64,000 bases of DNA, taken from Colias croceus. Its lineage: Eukaryota; Arthropoda; Insecta; Lepidoptera; Pieridae. This document shows, in pieces, positions 1-13,200 of the stretch (the stretch's first letter is position 1; every line of letters starts with the position of its first letter). Location of the stretch: positions 5,952,001 to 6,016,000 of the forward strand of contig NC_059542.1 of assembly GCF_905220415.1 (NCBI RefSeq), given 5' to 3'. The translations under genes were made by a program, and so were the position numbers. The notes beneath the pieces are model-generated. The model was given only the letters and a program-made list of their open reading frames with translations, did no database searches and was not told the DNA's origin.

Positions 1-1389
1 TCTGTGGAATTCAGTTAAAATCAGACCACAGCGCAGACTACCTACTATTTATTTATTTATTTATTTATTTATTTATAATAAGGTACCTTACAGCTAGTGA
101 TACAATTTTTGAGATGAATAAATACTAAGCTACGCCAATTAAAAGGTACACCAATAGGTAGTGAAAAAATATACGTATGTGAATATACTATAGTCAAGTA
201 ATGGATATATACAGTATTATCTATGTAATGGATATTGGATGGAGCACGCTGGCAAACGTTCTAAACTAAACTTTGGAGGGTAACTCATACTATGAAACAA
301 AATCACAAATTCACAAAAATAATATTTTGTATCTTTACAAAATTCACACTATTACGAAATCGACACACTAGCCTGTTTTTGCACAAAAACATGGATCACA
401 CATAAACATCTCTGCACATATACGTAATAATACAATCGCTCTAAAGGGATGTAAACAATGAAAAACTGTATCGATGTATCGATATTAAAAAATCATAATT
501 TTGTTGAAATAAAAATAAAATAATTATTATATTCATAAAAATACTATATGTCATGTATCTTCATATTATACGCTTTAAGCAATAGGTATATGCGATTTTT
601 CAAGCATGTTACTCATAATATGGAAAAAGCCATTTTATTTGTATTTGAATATTAAGTATGTATTTATTCATCACATCACATTTCAATAAAATAAATACGT
701 CCATATGAACATTATCAAAAGTAGTAATAAAAGTAAATGACACAGTCTGAACGAAATGAAATAAAAAGTACACGAATATTACTAACTTTTATTGTAGGAG
801 GTATCCCAGAAAAATACAAAAAAAATATTTTAGAACTTTAGACGGCGTAATAAATACCAATGTCCATGCAAAGTTTCATCTTTCTAGCCATATCCGGTTC
901 GATGGTAAAGTGAGGATTGACTGACGGACGAACGGAAATAACGAAACTATAGAGATTACGAATACGGAACCATAGAATTGGAAATAACAAAAAAATAAAC
1001 ATTGAAATAATAAAAAATGCCATTTGTGCAGTTGTGTAAAAGTTTAATATAATCAGGTTATTTCTCATCTCATTTCAAATTATACTTAGAAAAATATTTT
1101 TTTATCAACATCGATAGATATGAAGTAAAATCACGTCACTAAAACAGTCGTAAAATTTTACGACCTTTTGTGAGCGACGAGTTGCGTATTTAAATTCAAC
1201 TCTATCGCTGAGTCTATAAAGACGTAATTTGTATTTCTTTCCATCATAGACTGTTGGGGATAACGCATCAAATATCAATGATCGAATAAACATGACTCGA
1301 TTATTTGTCTTGCTCAGTTTTATGAAAGCATAAGATTTTTCGATTCGAATAATATTATACCTCGGCAAAAGGGGAAACGCCTGCGTGTG

Positions 1390-1438
1390 TTATCCATTAC
1401 ATAATGATCTAGAATCTAGATCATTATGTAATGGATAA
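1390..1438. repeat. Perfect hairpin palindrome, 24-bp arms, 1-nt centre
   Basis: Bases 1390-1413 and 1415-1438 are exact reverse complements around a single central A. The arms contain TCTAGATCATTATG. A second imperfect palindrome (TTCTAGAGTCTAGA) follows at once. Confidence 0.9.
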
Positions 1439-1596
1439 GATTCTAGAGTCTAGACTATAGTTGTTGAGATATTAGTAATTATTACTTGCTTTGTGGCGCA
1501 GACTTGGGGTAGGGATTTTTTGTCCGCTAAAACAGATCACTTAAAATAATATCGAGTAACGCAAAAGAAGGATTAAAAGTACCGCGTACAAAATCT

Positions 1597-1624
1597 GTCT
1601 GCTCTCTGCATGCAGAGAGCAGAC
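1597..1624. repeat. Perfect 28-bp palindrome
   Basis: The sequence is self-complementary without a spacer; its centre reads CTCTGCATGCAGAG. No role is evident. Confidence 0.9.
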
Positions 1625-1970
1625 CGATCAATAAGGGGGAGTCCCCGATAAAAATATAACACCTGTGACTATACTATGAAGTTTCTTGCCGGTTCTTCTC
1701 CATAGACTTTAAATTCAACCTAGAAAGGTTTTATTCCTTAGAAAATGATTTTATATGTCTACCTTCAACAATAAAATCGCCGTCCCCGGAGAATAAAATG
1801 ATAATCGCTATTACCATAGTTTTATTGTTATTCGATATTTGAAGCCTACGTAGCCTTAATACATCTATACAATTTTTTTTTGTAATTTTTCTCCTGTAAT
1901 CCACAAAGTTATAACTTAATACAATAATATTCACTGCTTTTTCCCAGAACATATTCGTACTAGAAAAAAA

Positions 1971-2092
1971 TTTTTTATCCTTGTTATCTCTGTTAGCTAC
2001 CACAATCGAGACTTTCGTACACGAAATTATTCGGTGTCTCATCAAAATAAAGCTACAAACGGAAAATTAGCTTGATAGTATGTATCCTGAAC
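1971..2092 (-). repeat. Dispersed repeat copy (second copy at 35421-35566)
   Basis: The reverse complement matches 35421-35566 almost throughout, except that the distal copy carries about 20 extra bases after its first dozen. A coding role is unlikely; both copies read as remnants of a mobile element. Confidence 0.7.
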
Positions 2093-4208
2093 TAGAAGAC
2101 TGATTTTTATTACTTTTTATTGTCTTCATTTTTTATGTAATAATAGTTGATTACTCTAATATTGTTTTTTTAAAAAACCCCAGAATAAAAGTTCATTGGA
2201 TATTATCCATTAATGCATGTCCAATATAAACGAGAATAAAATGATAAGTGTGTATTAGTAAATTTACATTTCAGTCAAATGCTACTAACTTTTTAAATTT
2301 TAATTATCTTCAGTTCTCTTAAAAGTTATTAAAAATATTTTGAAACATAATAAAAGGTTAAAAAATTAGCTACCACTGAGCCTTTTTTTATCTCTCTACG
2401 TCTATTGCTTTGCGAGTTATTTGGGTTGCGAGTTGGGGATTTGTTTCTAACACTATTTATAGTGTATAGTTAGGGTAGGCCACTAGTTCTAAAATGAAAA
2501 ACAGTCCTTAGGTTGTATAAAATTATATTATACTATACTGTGTAATGGGTGAGATGTAACTGCACTATGATAATATTAATATAATATGGAGTCGGTAAAG
2601 TCTTTAATTAATATTATTATAAATTTAAAAAGGAACTGGCTCAATGGCACTAATATCAAATGAACTGCAACTTATACATTATAAATATAAACTTTCATAA
2701 TGAAAACAGCAAAAAAACTTTTAGACTATTACGTATTTCAATTCGGAATATGTTTTAATAGTTTTGTTATATAAAACTATGTTTGTCTTTAATCTACACA
2801 GACCAACATTCTTTACTGACTAACCTTTAAGCAAATTGTTTCAAAATAAACACAAGGAAAGGACCTAGATAATTTTAATAAATGCACCTTATTTCGAGAA
2901 ATATAACAATTTGCTAGGTTATTTGAAAATACTGCTATGTAATTTTGTAATTATTCATGATAAGATATTATTGTATACTGTAAAGTGTAAATGGATCAGC
3001 AAATGATTACTCAGCCATAGCTAACTATCTAGCTTTTATCTCGAAACATCAACAATAAATCATTTGTCAAACATATTGATACCCGAATATTTTATGTTAC
3101 GATTAATACTTATAATTATAATTAAATATCCTTTAAAGATAAAGAAATAACAGATGTTGATAACCAATAAAGGATTATAGAAAATTAAATGCTGACAGTT
3201 ATAAAATTGAACACAATGGCGTCATATAATTTGTTTTATCAATTAATTATGGGAGACATTGTTAAGGTGGGATAAGTATATCACTAGGTAATATAAGCTA
3301 TAGGGAAACATATGTACATTTAATATTAGAAATCTTGTCATATACTGTATTGGAGATATTATTCAAATTTGGCGGTGGTGGCTATGTGTATCTTGGACGA
3401 ACAGTGAATGCTAATTTCAGTTAAACATGCTGACCAAAGGACAAGTTACAATAATATATTCCAAAGTTGTGGTTAGCATTGTAATTTTGCAATTGAAGTT
3501 GTTGAAATAAAGTGTCATTCTTAATAGACAACTAACTTAAAATTACTCAAAATTAGAATATCAATCACACATACAATCATACGCTAATACACCATTCCGA
3601 AATACGATCATATTCATTAAATAACAAAAGAATAAATAAAACTTTAAGCATATTATGTAAGCTTACAGCCAATTATCAAGTTTTCAATGGATAACATAGG
3701 TTGTTAATCTAAAGATTCTATTCCTATGACATATTTATTATTTACATATAAGGCGTAAGTTTGATATTATATTAAGAATACAATTAATCTTCCAAAGGAA
3801 TTATTTTAGAACGATATCATAGTATTAAATATTTACCATAAGGATGATTACACTCAAATGAACACCTCGTAATGTAAGATTTTTTTCGGTTTTCGATTTA
3901 AATATTACCCACGATCATCGCGTACAATATGCGCATCACGAAACGACAGTTTACATTCGAAAATCCATTAGATTTCCATTCAACAAGAGTTCGTTACGCT
4001 ACCATAAATTAAAAACCGTTCTATATAAGTATACATCGTTTCTATCGTCTAAAATATATTTGTCACGGAAAGGAACATAATATTGTATACACTAAAACCG
4101 TATCGAGTAGAGCAGCACTGGAAGGTGGCTCCGAAACGAATGACCGCACACGGAAATACAATTATTCTATAAGGCATGCGGGTACAACACGCTATGTGTG
4201 AAAGGTTG

Positions 4209-7200
4209 CTATGTGTCGATGTTCGGTGGTAGCGTGGGCGTGTGTCTGGCGAGGATGTTGGCGGGTTCGGCGTTGAACAACTCGAAGTTGGTGTCGAGGA
4301 AGAGTTCTTGTAGGAAGCGTCGTGCGCACAGCATGTAGGTGTCGCGCGCGAGCAGAGCGCACACGTCCGAGTACACGCACGCGCTGCGGAACACGTCCGG
4401 GTGCCGCTGCTTCAGGGACAGCAGCGCGGACCGCGTCTGAAAGTGTTTATTTATTTTTTATTAAAGTGAAACTTTTATTACATCGTCTCAAACTTTTTGG
4501 TCTGTGTAGCAGTGAAGCAGTGTTCGGAACCGTTCGAACAGTTTCACTTTTACCGTGGTTTCATAAAACCACACAACATTTTTTTAAGTATAGAAGGCGT
4601 TTTGACAAAATATTATCTATAAACATTCAAACATAATAGTTGGAAAAACAACGACACAATACATACTTATGCTAATTTTAATGGTTCTCTTTTTATTTCA
4701 ATTATACTAGTATTTGAGCTAGCGCGCAAGAGCAACTTTTGTCTCCGCAACTATATTGCTTCTCCCATCAACTCTATGGGCTAGTAAGAAAGTGCGCGCA
4801 CGTAGCGACGCAACTTTCTATAGAGTTGATGGGAGAGACAAAATAGTTGCGGAGACAAAAGTTGCTCTTGCGCGCTAGCTCTTAGGATAATACTTAGTTT
4901 GTAGTATAAAATATTTTTACAAACCTGTTTTAAATGTATGGGGTTGGACATAAACAGCACGTTGTGTAAGAGTTGAGCCTGGGGCGTCGGCTCGGGCGGG
5001 GCGGGGCTGCTGCGGTCTTCCGCCGCACTCACGCCTTCCATGTCTTTATAAAATAAAACATAATATTATGTTATTTTAAATTAAATAAGTAATTAAAGAC
5101 ATAATGTTTTTAAGGTATTCATTCTTATGATATGTATGATATCCATATCATCATTTTCAAAACAAAAAATTCTTAATAAAATTTAATAATTTAAGAGGTC
5201 ACTGAAATGTAGCAAGCGAAATAAAAAAAGTTGTGGTGTACTGAATTTACAAATATCCATAGCTTTTAATCCAATAACGATCACATGTAAACTTTCTAAT
5301 GCGTAGTTCTAAAACATATAAAAATATACCTGCAAAAAACGCTTCGCGTAGCTCATGAGAAGACGGCGGCCTAGTCCGAACGCAGGCCAGGCAATCCCTC
5401 GTAGCGTGCCTCCATTTGCTCGGCTTACTCTCCGCTCGGCTCAACGTGCCCACCAGCGTGCTGCCCACCGCAGTACTAGAGCTAACATCTTTAACCAACG
5501 CCGGTTCCACAGTCTCTGTATCCTTAGCAATAATGTGATTCTTGTCATCTGTGATGTTGGGTTTTGCGAGTTCTTCCGTAGATTTCTCTTCTATAATTTT
5601 GGACGTTTCCATTCCGTCGTGGAGCGCCGATTTCGTGATTGCTATGGGCAGCGGTCGATGCGCGACCGTTGTTGATGTGATATCTGTTGTATTTATTGTT
5701 CGTGTTATTATAAATAAAATAGATATAGATAAAATAACTTATTAAGGTAAGGTAACGTAGTATGTACTAACAGATAAAAATTGATTAATCCAGTAAAACA
5801 TTTCGTTTTGTACTTATCAAAACAGTTTATAAATGGGAAAAATACACTAAATTTTAATAAATACCTTTATTGGTTATATTTTGACTATCGGGTGTGGCAC
5901 GGGACTTGTTGTCGGTGCTCGCAATACTTGAGTCGAGGAATGACGGCACTCGTGTTCGACTAGGAACTATTTTGTCACCATTAACATTTTCAGGTTTTAT
6001 GTCCTCGCTGAAATAAAATGATAATTTCAATTATTATAGACAAAAAGCTCTGCTTCATTCTTCCTTAATTTAGCAGTAAAAAAGTTGCAAAATTCGAGCT
6101 AAATTGAACTCCGTGTCTTTTTTCAGACATGCATTACACAATATTTAAGTGAAGCAACGTGTATGCAAACCGGGATGAGTCAACGACAAGGTGCGTAGTA
6201 CGTATTTAACTATTTCGTGTTAACCTAAGCCATGATTGTTTTTTCAAAGGAATCAATTTTCAAGGAACAAATTTTTTTCAAGCTATGAGAATAATTTTAG
6301 AAATGTAATGTTGCAGTTTTAATTTTCACAAAAATCGGTTTCATGAGTACAGCGTCCATTCTTCATAGTTTCTAAATTCACCTAACACGACTAAATAAAT
6401 GCAGCATGTAAACATCGATATACTGACGTGACCAGTGACAATACTGACTCGGGGAAGACATCGGCGAGGTGCAGCGGCAGGCAGATGCCCATGTAGTGGG
6501 GCGGGGGCGAGTGCGGTGCGCGGGGCGCGCGCGGGGCGGGGCGCGCGGCCCCCCCGCACCCCGCCGCGCCCCGCCCCGCGCGCTCCGCCTGCCACAGCGG
6601 CCGCCAGTCGTCCTCCACCACGCTGGGGAATCACTAATATTACAGACCAATTTTCACACGGCTCGATCTGATCCCATACTAAGCTTTCGCTTGTGTTATG
6701 GAAACCAGATGGCTGATAAACATACATATATAATTTTAAATACTTAAACTGGAACTCCAAACATTTATTTATTCAATTAGACTTATTTAGAGGCACTTTC
6801 GAATCGTCATTACATATTTTTAACATTTACCACTTTAAATACATATAATATAGATAATTTACACCCCAAGCAAACACCTATGTTCATCGCACAAATATTC
6901 GCCCTGGGTGGGAATCGAACCCTCTGGCTTGAAAGGCAGAGCCAATACCAACCAAGGCGACCGGTCGTCAAAATAATGTAATATAAACATGTGAAGCGAA
7001 ATATCTGTACCCCTTTTGCCGCCTGAACTCGCGCCACTCGTTTGAGGCATTCACTAAATGGCGTTTGTAACTTATAATTTAAATTAATTATGGTCAAATT
7101 TAAATCACTTATAAACGATGACAAAATTTACATTTATTTATAAACTAGTTAAAACTCGTTCCTATACTCTGTAGTATCTGAGTAAACTGTAATCCTAACA

Positions 7201-10200
7201 GTATCTATCACATTTGTTTTTTGTATGAAAGAGTATCTTATATCTATTCTTAATATAAAATCTGCAATACAAACAAAACCTTTTTATTCAACTGTCTTAA
7301 ACGCAACTGGTTTCTTATATCTCACCTGAGTTTAGCCATTCGTTCTCTATGAATTTTCGATTTCTCCCGCATCGACGAGTAGGGTTTGCCTCGCCTACTA
7401 AAGTCCGGTAAGAGCCACACGAGTTCATCAATATCACTTGAACTCGTGGCTGCGCCCTCTGATACGTGCGGTCTGTAAATCATTCTAATATATTAAACAC
7501 CATAAATACAGAGAAAAAAGGCAAAAATTGCATAGTAATAATAGAATAACTTTGAAAGAATAGTTATAACTATATAATATGTATATAGCTACTAAGCTAT
7601 ATACATATTATTTAATTGAACTTACCGTCTATGTTTATTCAACGACTGTATAGTAGCGTATCCAGACATATCCAGTTGTGTTGGAGGAGAACTCGCCGCA
7701 TCAGGCCCAGTAAAACCTGATGAAAATTATACATTCCATAAATACCCGGACTCAAGCGAGAAATATAAGTCAAACATAAAAAAAATATTGTGCAAATATT
7801 ATAAAAAAAACCTAAAAATTTATAATTTAATAACACTTTCAAGAATAAGTATGTAATTATATTAAATAAAGAGTAAAAAAGATCTTACTAGAAGTCGATA
7901 TGCGTCTTTGTGTCTCGGCCAGACGCGGCCGGTGAGGGACACTGCTCTTCATTCCGTACAAACTCGAAGAACTGGGGATGGGGCTTAGTGTTAACACGCG
8001 ATCTCTGAAACAAAAAAAAATTTAACATGTCATAACTGATACAATACAGATAAAAAATTGGTAGAAATATCAATTTAGAATGAAAAACTTAACATACACA
8101 TAACACACAATATTAAATGACGGAGAGTAAGTTAAGAACATGTAAAAGAAAAATCTAATAAAAATTGTTTATAATCGAACATTTTACTTACGGAATAGCG
8201 TATTTCCCTAAGAAGGAATCGCAGCTACTAACACCACTCGTGCTTGATTCGCTGGTGTTCCTCACCCTCCCTTCGTGAGCTTGATCGAGCGAGTTCATTC
8301 GTCCTAACAGTCTATTTTCCATATGCATTTTATGCCCAGTTCGTTCGTATGTGGAACAATCTCGAAGAATATCAACTGTCCTTGATTCCGTTAACGATCT
8401 CTCGTGAGAACTAGAACAGCCTTGTGAAGGAAGTGTGTGGGATTTTCTTTTGTCTGGTTCGCGTCTATCGAAACTAATTTTATGATCTACGACATCTTGA
8501 TCTTTTTCTTCGATACAAATAGCGCCAATCGTCTTGTTCAATCTAGCCGATTCTGAGTGCAAACTTTCCGCAGTACTTTGATCTGTGTGATCTGAATGTT
8601 CGCTCAAATCAATGTCAAATGCATTGAATCTTCGATCAGGCGACGTAACGTAAAAGTGGGATTTTTCAGAGAGATCTGTTCCGATTGCATAATTATCGTC
8701 TGATATGACTGGAAACTGGTCATGTCTCGTATGTCGCACGCAAAACCAACCTGTAATGCGATTAATATATTTTATCCCATAAAAATAATCGATAATTTAG
8801 AATGAAACGATGAAAAGTTATTGTTAATTATTTTGTCGAGCAGGAACTATTATAAAATTATTTGTCCTTACCTAACTCTGCAAGCAAGTTAGCGCCATCG
8901 TATGTGCTACCGATAAGACCAAGAACATAGAAAGCCGTCGCTCGCACTGAATAAACGGGGCAATATTTCGCTAGTCTCACAATATGTACGGGCACAGAAT
9001 CTTCCAGAAAATTATTGCTTAAATTCATGACAAGTTGTAGGCCGTGTGGGGTGACAGCAGCACTGCCGACTGCCCATAGAGATGCTTTAAGATCCATCAC
9101 TTCTTGTTCATTTGAACACATTTTCCGTTGTAAAATCTGTTGAACGAATATAAGTCTTTGTTTCATAGGTTTAGACATTCGACCAACTCGAAAGACCATT
9201 CAATTATGAAAATGACAAAAAATATCATCATACAGTTACAACTTTACTCTGTGGAACCTAGTCTTTCTTAAATAGATTTTAGTGGCAATATTATATTAAG
9301 TAAGGGTATGTAGTTAAAAATAAATTGTATAAAATTATAAAAATGAAATATAAACAAAAACTTTTAAGTAAATGTAATAAGACTTACACACAGAGGGTAA
9401 AACGGCAAATATTTTGAGAGTATGTATGATTTAGTTATAACAGAATATAGGACAGGAGAATGGCATAATACATCATCATACACATCATACGTCATATACA
9501 GGGTGTCCCACTATTGGTATACTAAGCGCGAAGGGACTTGTAGTTTTGCATACACTGATCACGTAAAAAATACTTAAAACAATAAAATAATGACAAAAAT
9601 TTTTTGCGCAGCCGGCATATAACGCTTCTCTAATGTGAGCATTTTGTCTATGAAAACAATATTAAAGGATAGCTCACGTGCGGGTGCTCAAAGCTGGGCG
9701 GGTTGCTTGTTAGAGGTGTACACATAGAGTTTTAAGAATTCATCTGTTTGAAAAAAAATGCGTTTGGAATTTTATAAGTATTTTTTACGTACTCAGCGTC
9801 TGCAAAACTACAACCTCCTTTGAGCTTAGTATACCAACAGTGGGGACACCCTGCAATGCAAGTAAATACTTGGTACAAGGTAAATCCATACTAATATTAT
9901 AAATGCGAAAGTAACTGTATGTCTGTTACTCAATCAGGCCTACACTACTGAACCAATTTGCATGAAATTTGGTATGGTCATTGATACCCGATAAAGGGCA
10001 TAGGCTACGTTTTATTGCGAAATATGTACCACGGGCGAAGCCGGGGCGGACCACTAGTACCTTGTAATGTTGCGGCAATGCAGCTGACAACAAGGCCCGT
10101 GCGAATGGCGGCGCAGTGGCGGCAGCGGGGGCGGCCAGCGCGGCGAGCGCGGCCAGCGCGTGCGGCGGCAGGCGCGCGCCGCGCCGCGTGCCCCGCGCGC

Positions 10201-13200
10201 GCCGCACCAGCGCGTGCACTTCTGCTTCCACTAGCCGCACGTACCTACCGCATACAAGCCCACACATAATCACTCGACTCCTTTCATGTTCATAAGTAAC
10301 TTAAGATACCTATTAGTTAATTTCTTTTATATTATCTATGTCCTAATTTAAAAAAACAAATTCGTTGACTTAATTATTGTGATGACCACCTGAGATGTTT
10401 TTTTTTTTTCATATTATATACATTATATGGGGAAGGAACTGTCATCTTTAATACAGGTTACCTTCTCGGTAACCTAGCAAAGATGCCAGTCTCGAACCGA
10501 TGATTGATACATACCTATCACTAAACATAATATGTACAACACCTAATGTATTTAGCTCTAAGATTAGGTTAAGTTTGATTGAATAAACGAATTTGAATTT
10601 GAATTGAATTTGAAAACTTGACTATACAATCTTAACTCAATTGTTTTATTTTACCTTAGAGAACAACGTTTGTTCCAAAATATGATTTTTTTAATCACTA
10701 CATAGTATAAAACAAAGTCGCTTTCTCTGTCCCTATATCTCTATATCCCTATGTCCCTTTGTATGCTTAAATCTTTAAAACTACGCAACGGATATTGATG
10801 CGGTTTTTTTTAATAGATAAAGTGATTCAAGAGGAAGCTTTTAGTATATACATAATTTATTAAATTTTAGACAAAGAGGGCGAAGCCGCGGGCGGTAAGC
10901 TAGTTTAAATTATATAATTATTTTCACAAAGCAAACAACTAATGACCTATTGAACCCCATAATTTGATGAGGCTAGTTTTACATAGGTACTGTTTATATT
11001 TTGTGAGGTTCTAAAAATTAGCCAAGTCAAATTATAAGGTTCAATAGGTCATTAGTTGTTTGCTTTGTGAAAATAATTATATTATTTAAATTAAAAAAGT
11101 CAATAAACGTTGTTCTCTAAGGAAAAATAAAACAATTGAGTTTTCAGTTCACCTAAGAACTAAATACATCTTTGTAAATAAATTTCTAGATTGTCTACAG
11201 AACTCTGCACACATTTAGATCTCATTTCTTTTTTCGGCTAATTAAGTCAACGATTGAACTCGGCTCCAATTTTTATATTTATGTTTTTGGTGGGATTACG
11301 CATACACTAATGGATCTATTTAAAAAAAAATCTCATCCTGAACGCGAAATTGCATTCACACATTCGCGTGTGTGTCAGTGTCAAATGTGTGTAGAGTCTA
11401 TTAACAAATGAAATTCTGGAACTATCTGTATCAATTTTAAAAAGTGTTATAAACAATAACTTTTTAGTAATATCGTTTAACTTTTAATAAAAAACATTGA
11501 ATAAAAATATATTGCCATTCACTTTTCTCTAAGTGTCAAATTATATTTACCTGTAGTTATACGATTTATCCCAGTACTGCAAATGCTTATTAATAAAGGA
11601 GATTGCATCATCGTGTTGTTGGTATCTAGTTGCAGCTATTTGCAACGCCAACCACAGCAAATACGCTCTGTCTCCAGCAGCAGATGTTTCCACAGATGCG
11701 GGTTCACTGTTCTTTCCAAAACCACAGCTTTCTCCCAATGTATCGCGTAAACCCATCATTTTTTCTTGGTATATCTGTTACATTTCGTCAAATATTATAA
11801 AGCATTCCTTCGTTAAAGAAATTAAAATTGATAATCGTTTATAACAGAAAAAAATCATGCAATATGTCATTATTAAACAGCTAAAAGGAATAATAACAAA
11901 TTATTAATAGACCTTCACAAAACATTTAAAAATATTGGATCATACAGTCAGATCCAGGACTCACCGGAACACTGAAGGCTTCTTCCAAAATAGCCAACGC
12001 ATTCTTAACAACAACTTTTGACTCATCTCTTATCTGTCCCACTAACATTTGCAGGACCCATGTGTCCATATCCACGCCTTCTGAAATCTCTTCATCTGCA
12101 CGCGAAAGTTTCCAATGTTCTTCTAGTAAATTCTTTTTTAGTTTTGTCTTCCGTCGAACTAATTCTCGCGACTTTCTCGAAGCACGCATTAATACATTTA
12201 GGAACTGGGTTGCGTATAATCTTGAAGCCTGATTGTTACATGTTAGGGTTTTGGCGAGAATGTCTCTAGGACACGCATCTAAAGTGTAGTCCAGACTGGA
12301 TATGACTAATTTGACGTAACAGCTGTGATGCGTCTTTGTGGCTAGTTCTAAAAGGCTAAAATAAATAAAAAATATACGATATTATAAAGTACAAAACAAC
12401 TGGATAAATGTGTTCTAAGTTTTTCCTGTGATAATTAAAAAAGTACGCGGGTAATTCTACACTAATTATACTTATCCAAACTAAAAGTTTAAGGCTGGTT
12501 TCAGAGCTTGACCGATCGTCAGTGCGTACCGTCAGTCCTGACGATACGCATCAACAATAGTATGACTAACACTAATGCGCATGACAATACGCGTGCGTAT
12601 GGTCGGTCTAGCTATGAACGGTTTTATGAATTTCCATACATATGACAAGCGCGACTGACGTACGCACTGATGGTCGGTCAAGCTCTGCAACAAGCGTTAG
12701 AATGAATAATGCAATTGAAAAGTGCAAGGTGATTAAATAAACTCAATACTTACTTTTCATAGAGTTTAGATTTCTTAAAAAGCCTCAGACCCGTATTTGA
12801 ATGACAAAGTTGTCCAATAAACAAGAAATACATTTGACACATCGTATTACACATATGTTGCGGACTAAAAAGACACTCGTGCGCTTTCTTGCCAGTTTGT
12901 ATTGCTTCAATTTGACGATTAACATCATTGAAAAAATCTTCCAAAAACTTTTTTGAATCCGTCTAAAATAATAAGCATAATATTTATTTACCACATTTCC
13001 ACAAATACAACATAAAAGTAAAAATATCAGAAAGCATTTACGTCATTATGTTGCAATAGATGTCTTATAAGCTGACACCCAGCTCTCGTCGCAGAATGGC
13101 CATTGCATGTAGTAGATAAGTCTGTGTGAGAGTATTTATTTGACGATGGCTTCAGATAATTTATAATTCTGTTCGCCCATGCCTTGTGACAACTGTCACT

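Larger units (their letters stand above)
1..4208. other. AT-rich stretch downstream of Rictor, no gene recognised
   Basis: No convincing exon on either strand. The first 80 bases hold a TTTA-type microsatellite. Short open frames near 838-1068, 1105-1368 and 1731-2045 (minus strand) have no recognisable domain and look like repeat debris. Two perfect palindromes (1390-1438 and 1597-1624) and one dispersed repeat (about 1971-2092) are listed separately. The Rictor 3' UTR must lie in the right part; an AATAAA on the minus strand at 3734-3739 is a candidate poly(A) signal but is weakly supported. Confidence 0.6.

Noticed and set aside
45..80. CRISPR-like or regulatory tandem array
   Set aside because: It is a plain TTTA microsatellite; no spacers, and the DNA is eukaryotic.
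1105..1368. Possible small gene (87 codons, minus strand)
   Set aside because: No domain, no splice partner exons and no start context that could be supported.
6378..6760. Alternative longer exon 20 of Rictor running to a GTGAATT donor near 6380
   Set aside because: The Rictor frame meets a stop before that donor, while a GTCAGT donor at 6448 joins exon 21 in phase.
6888..6968. Functional tRNA gene on the minus strand
   Set aside because: B box and anticodon-like arm are present, but the acceptor stem fails and a SINE body follows directly.
9185..9490. An additional Rictor exon between exons 14 and 15
   Set aside because: No acceptor AG precedes the candidate sequence, and direct joining of exons 14 and 15 already aligns with the family.
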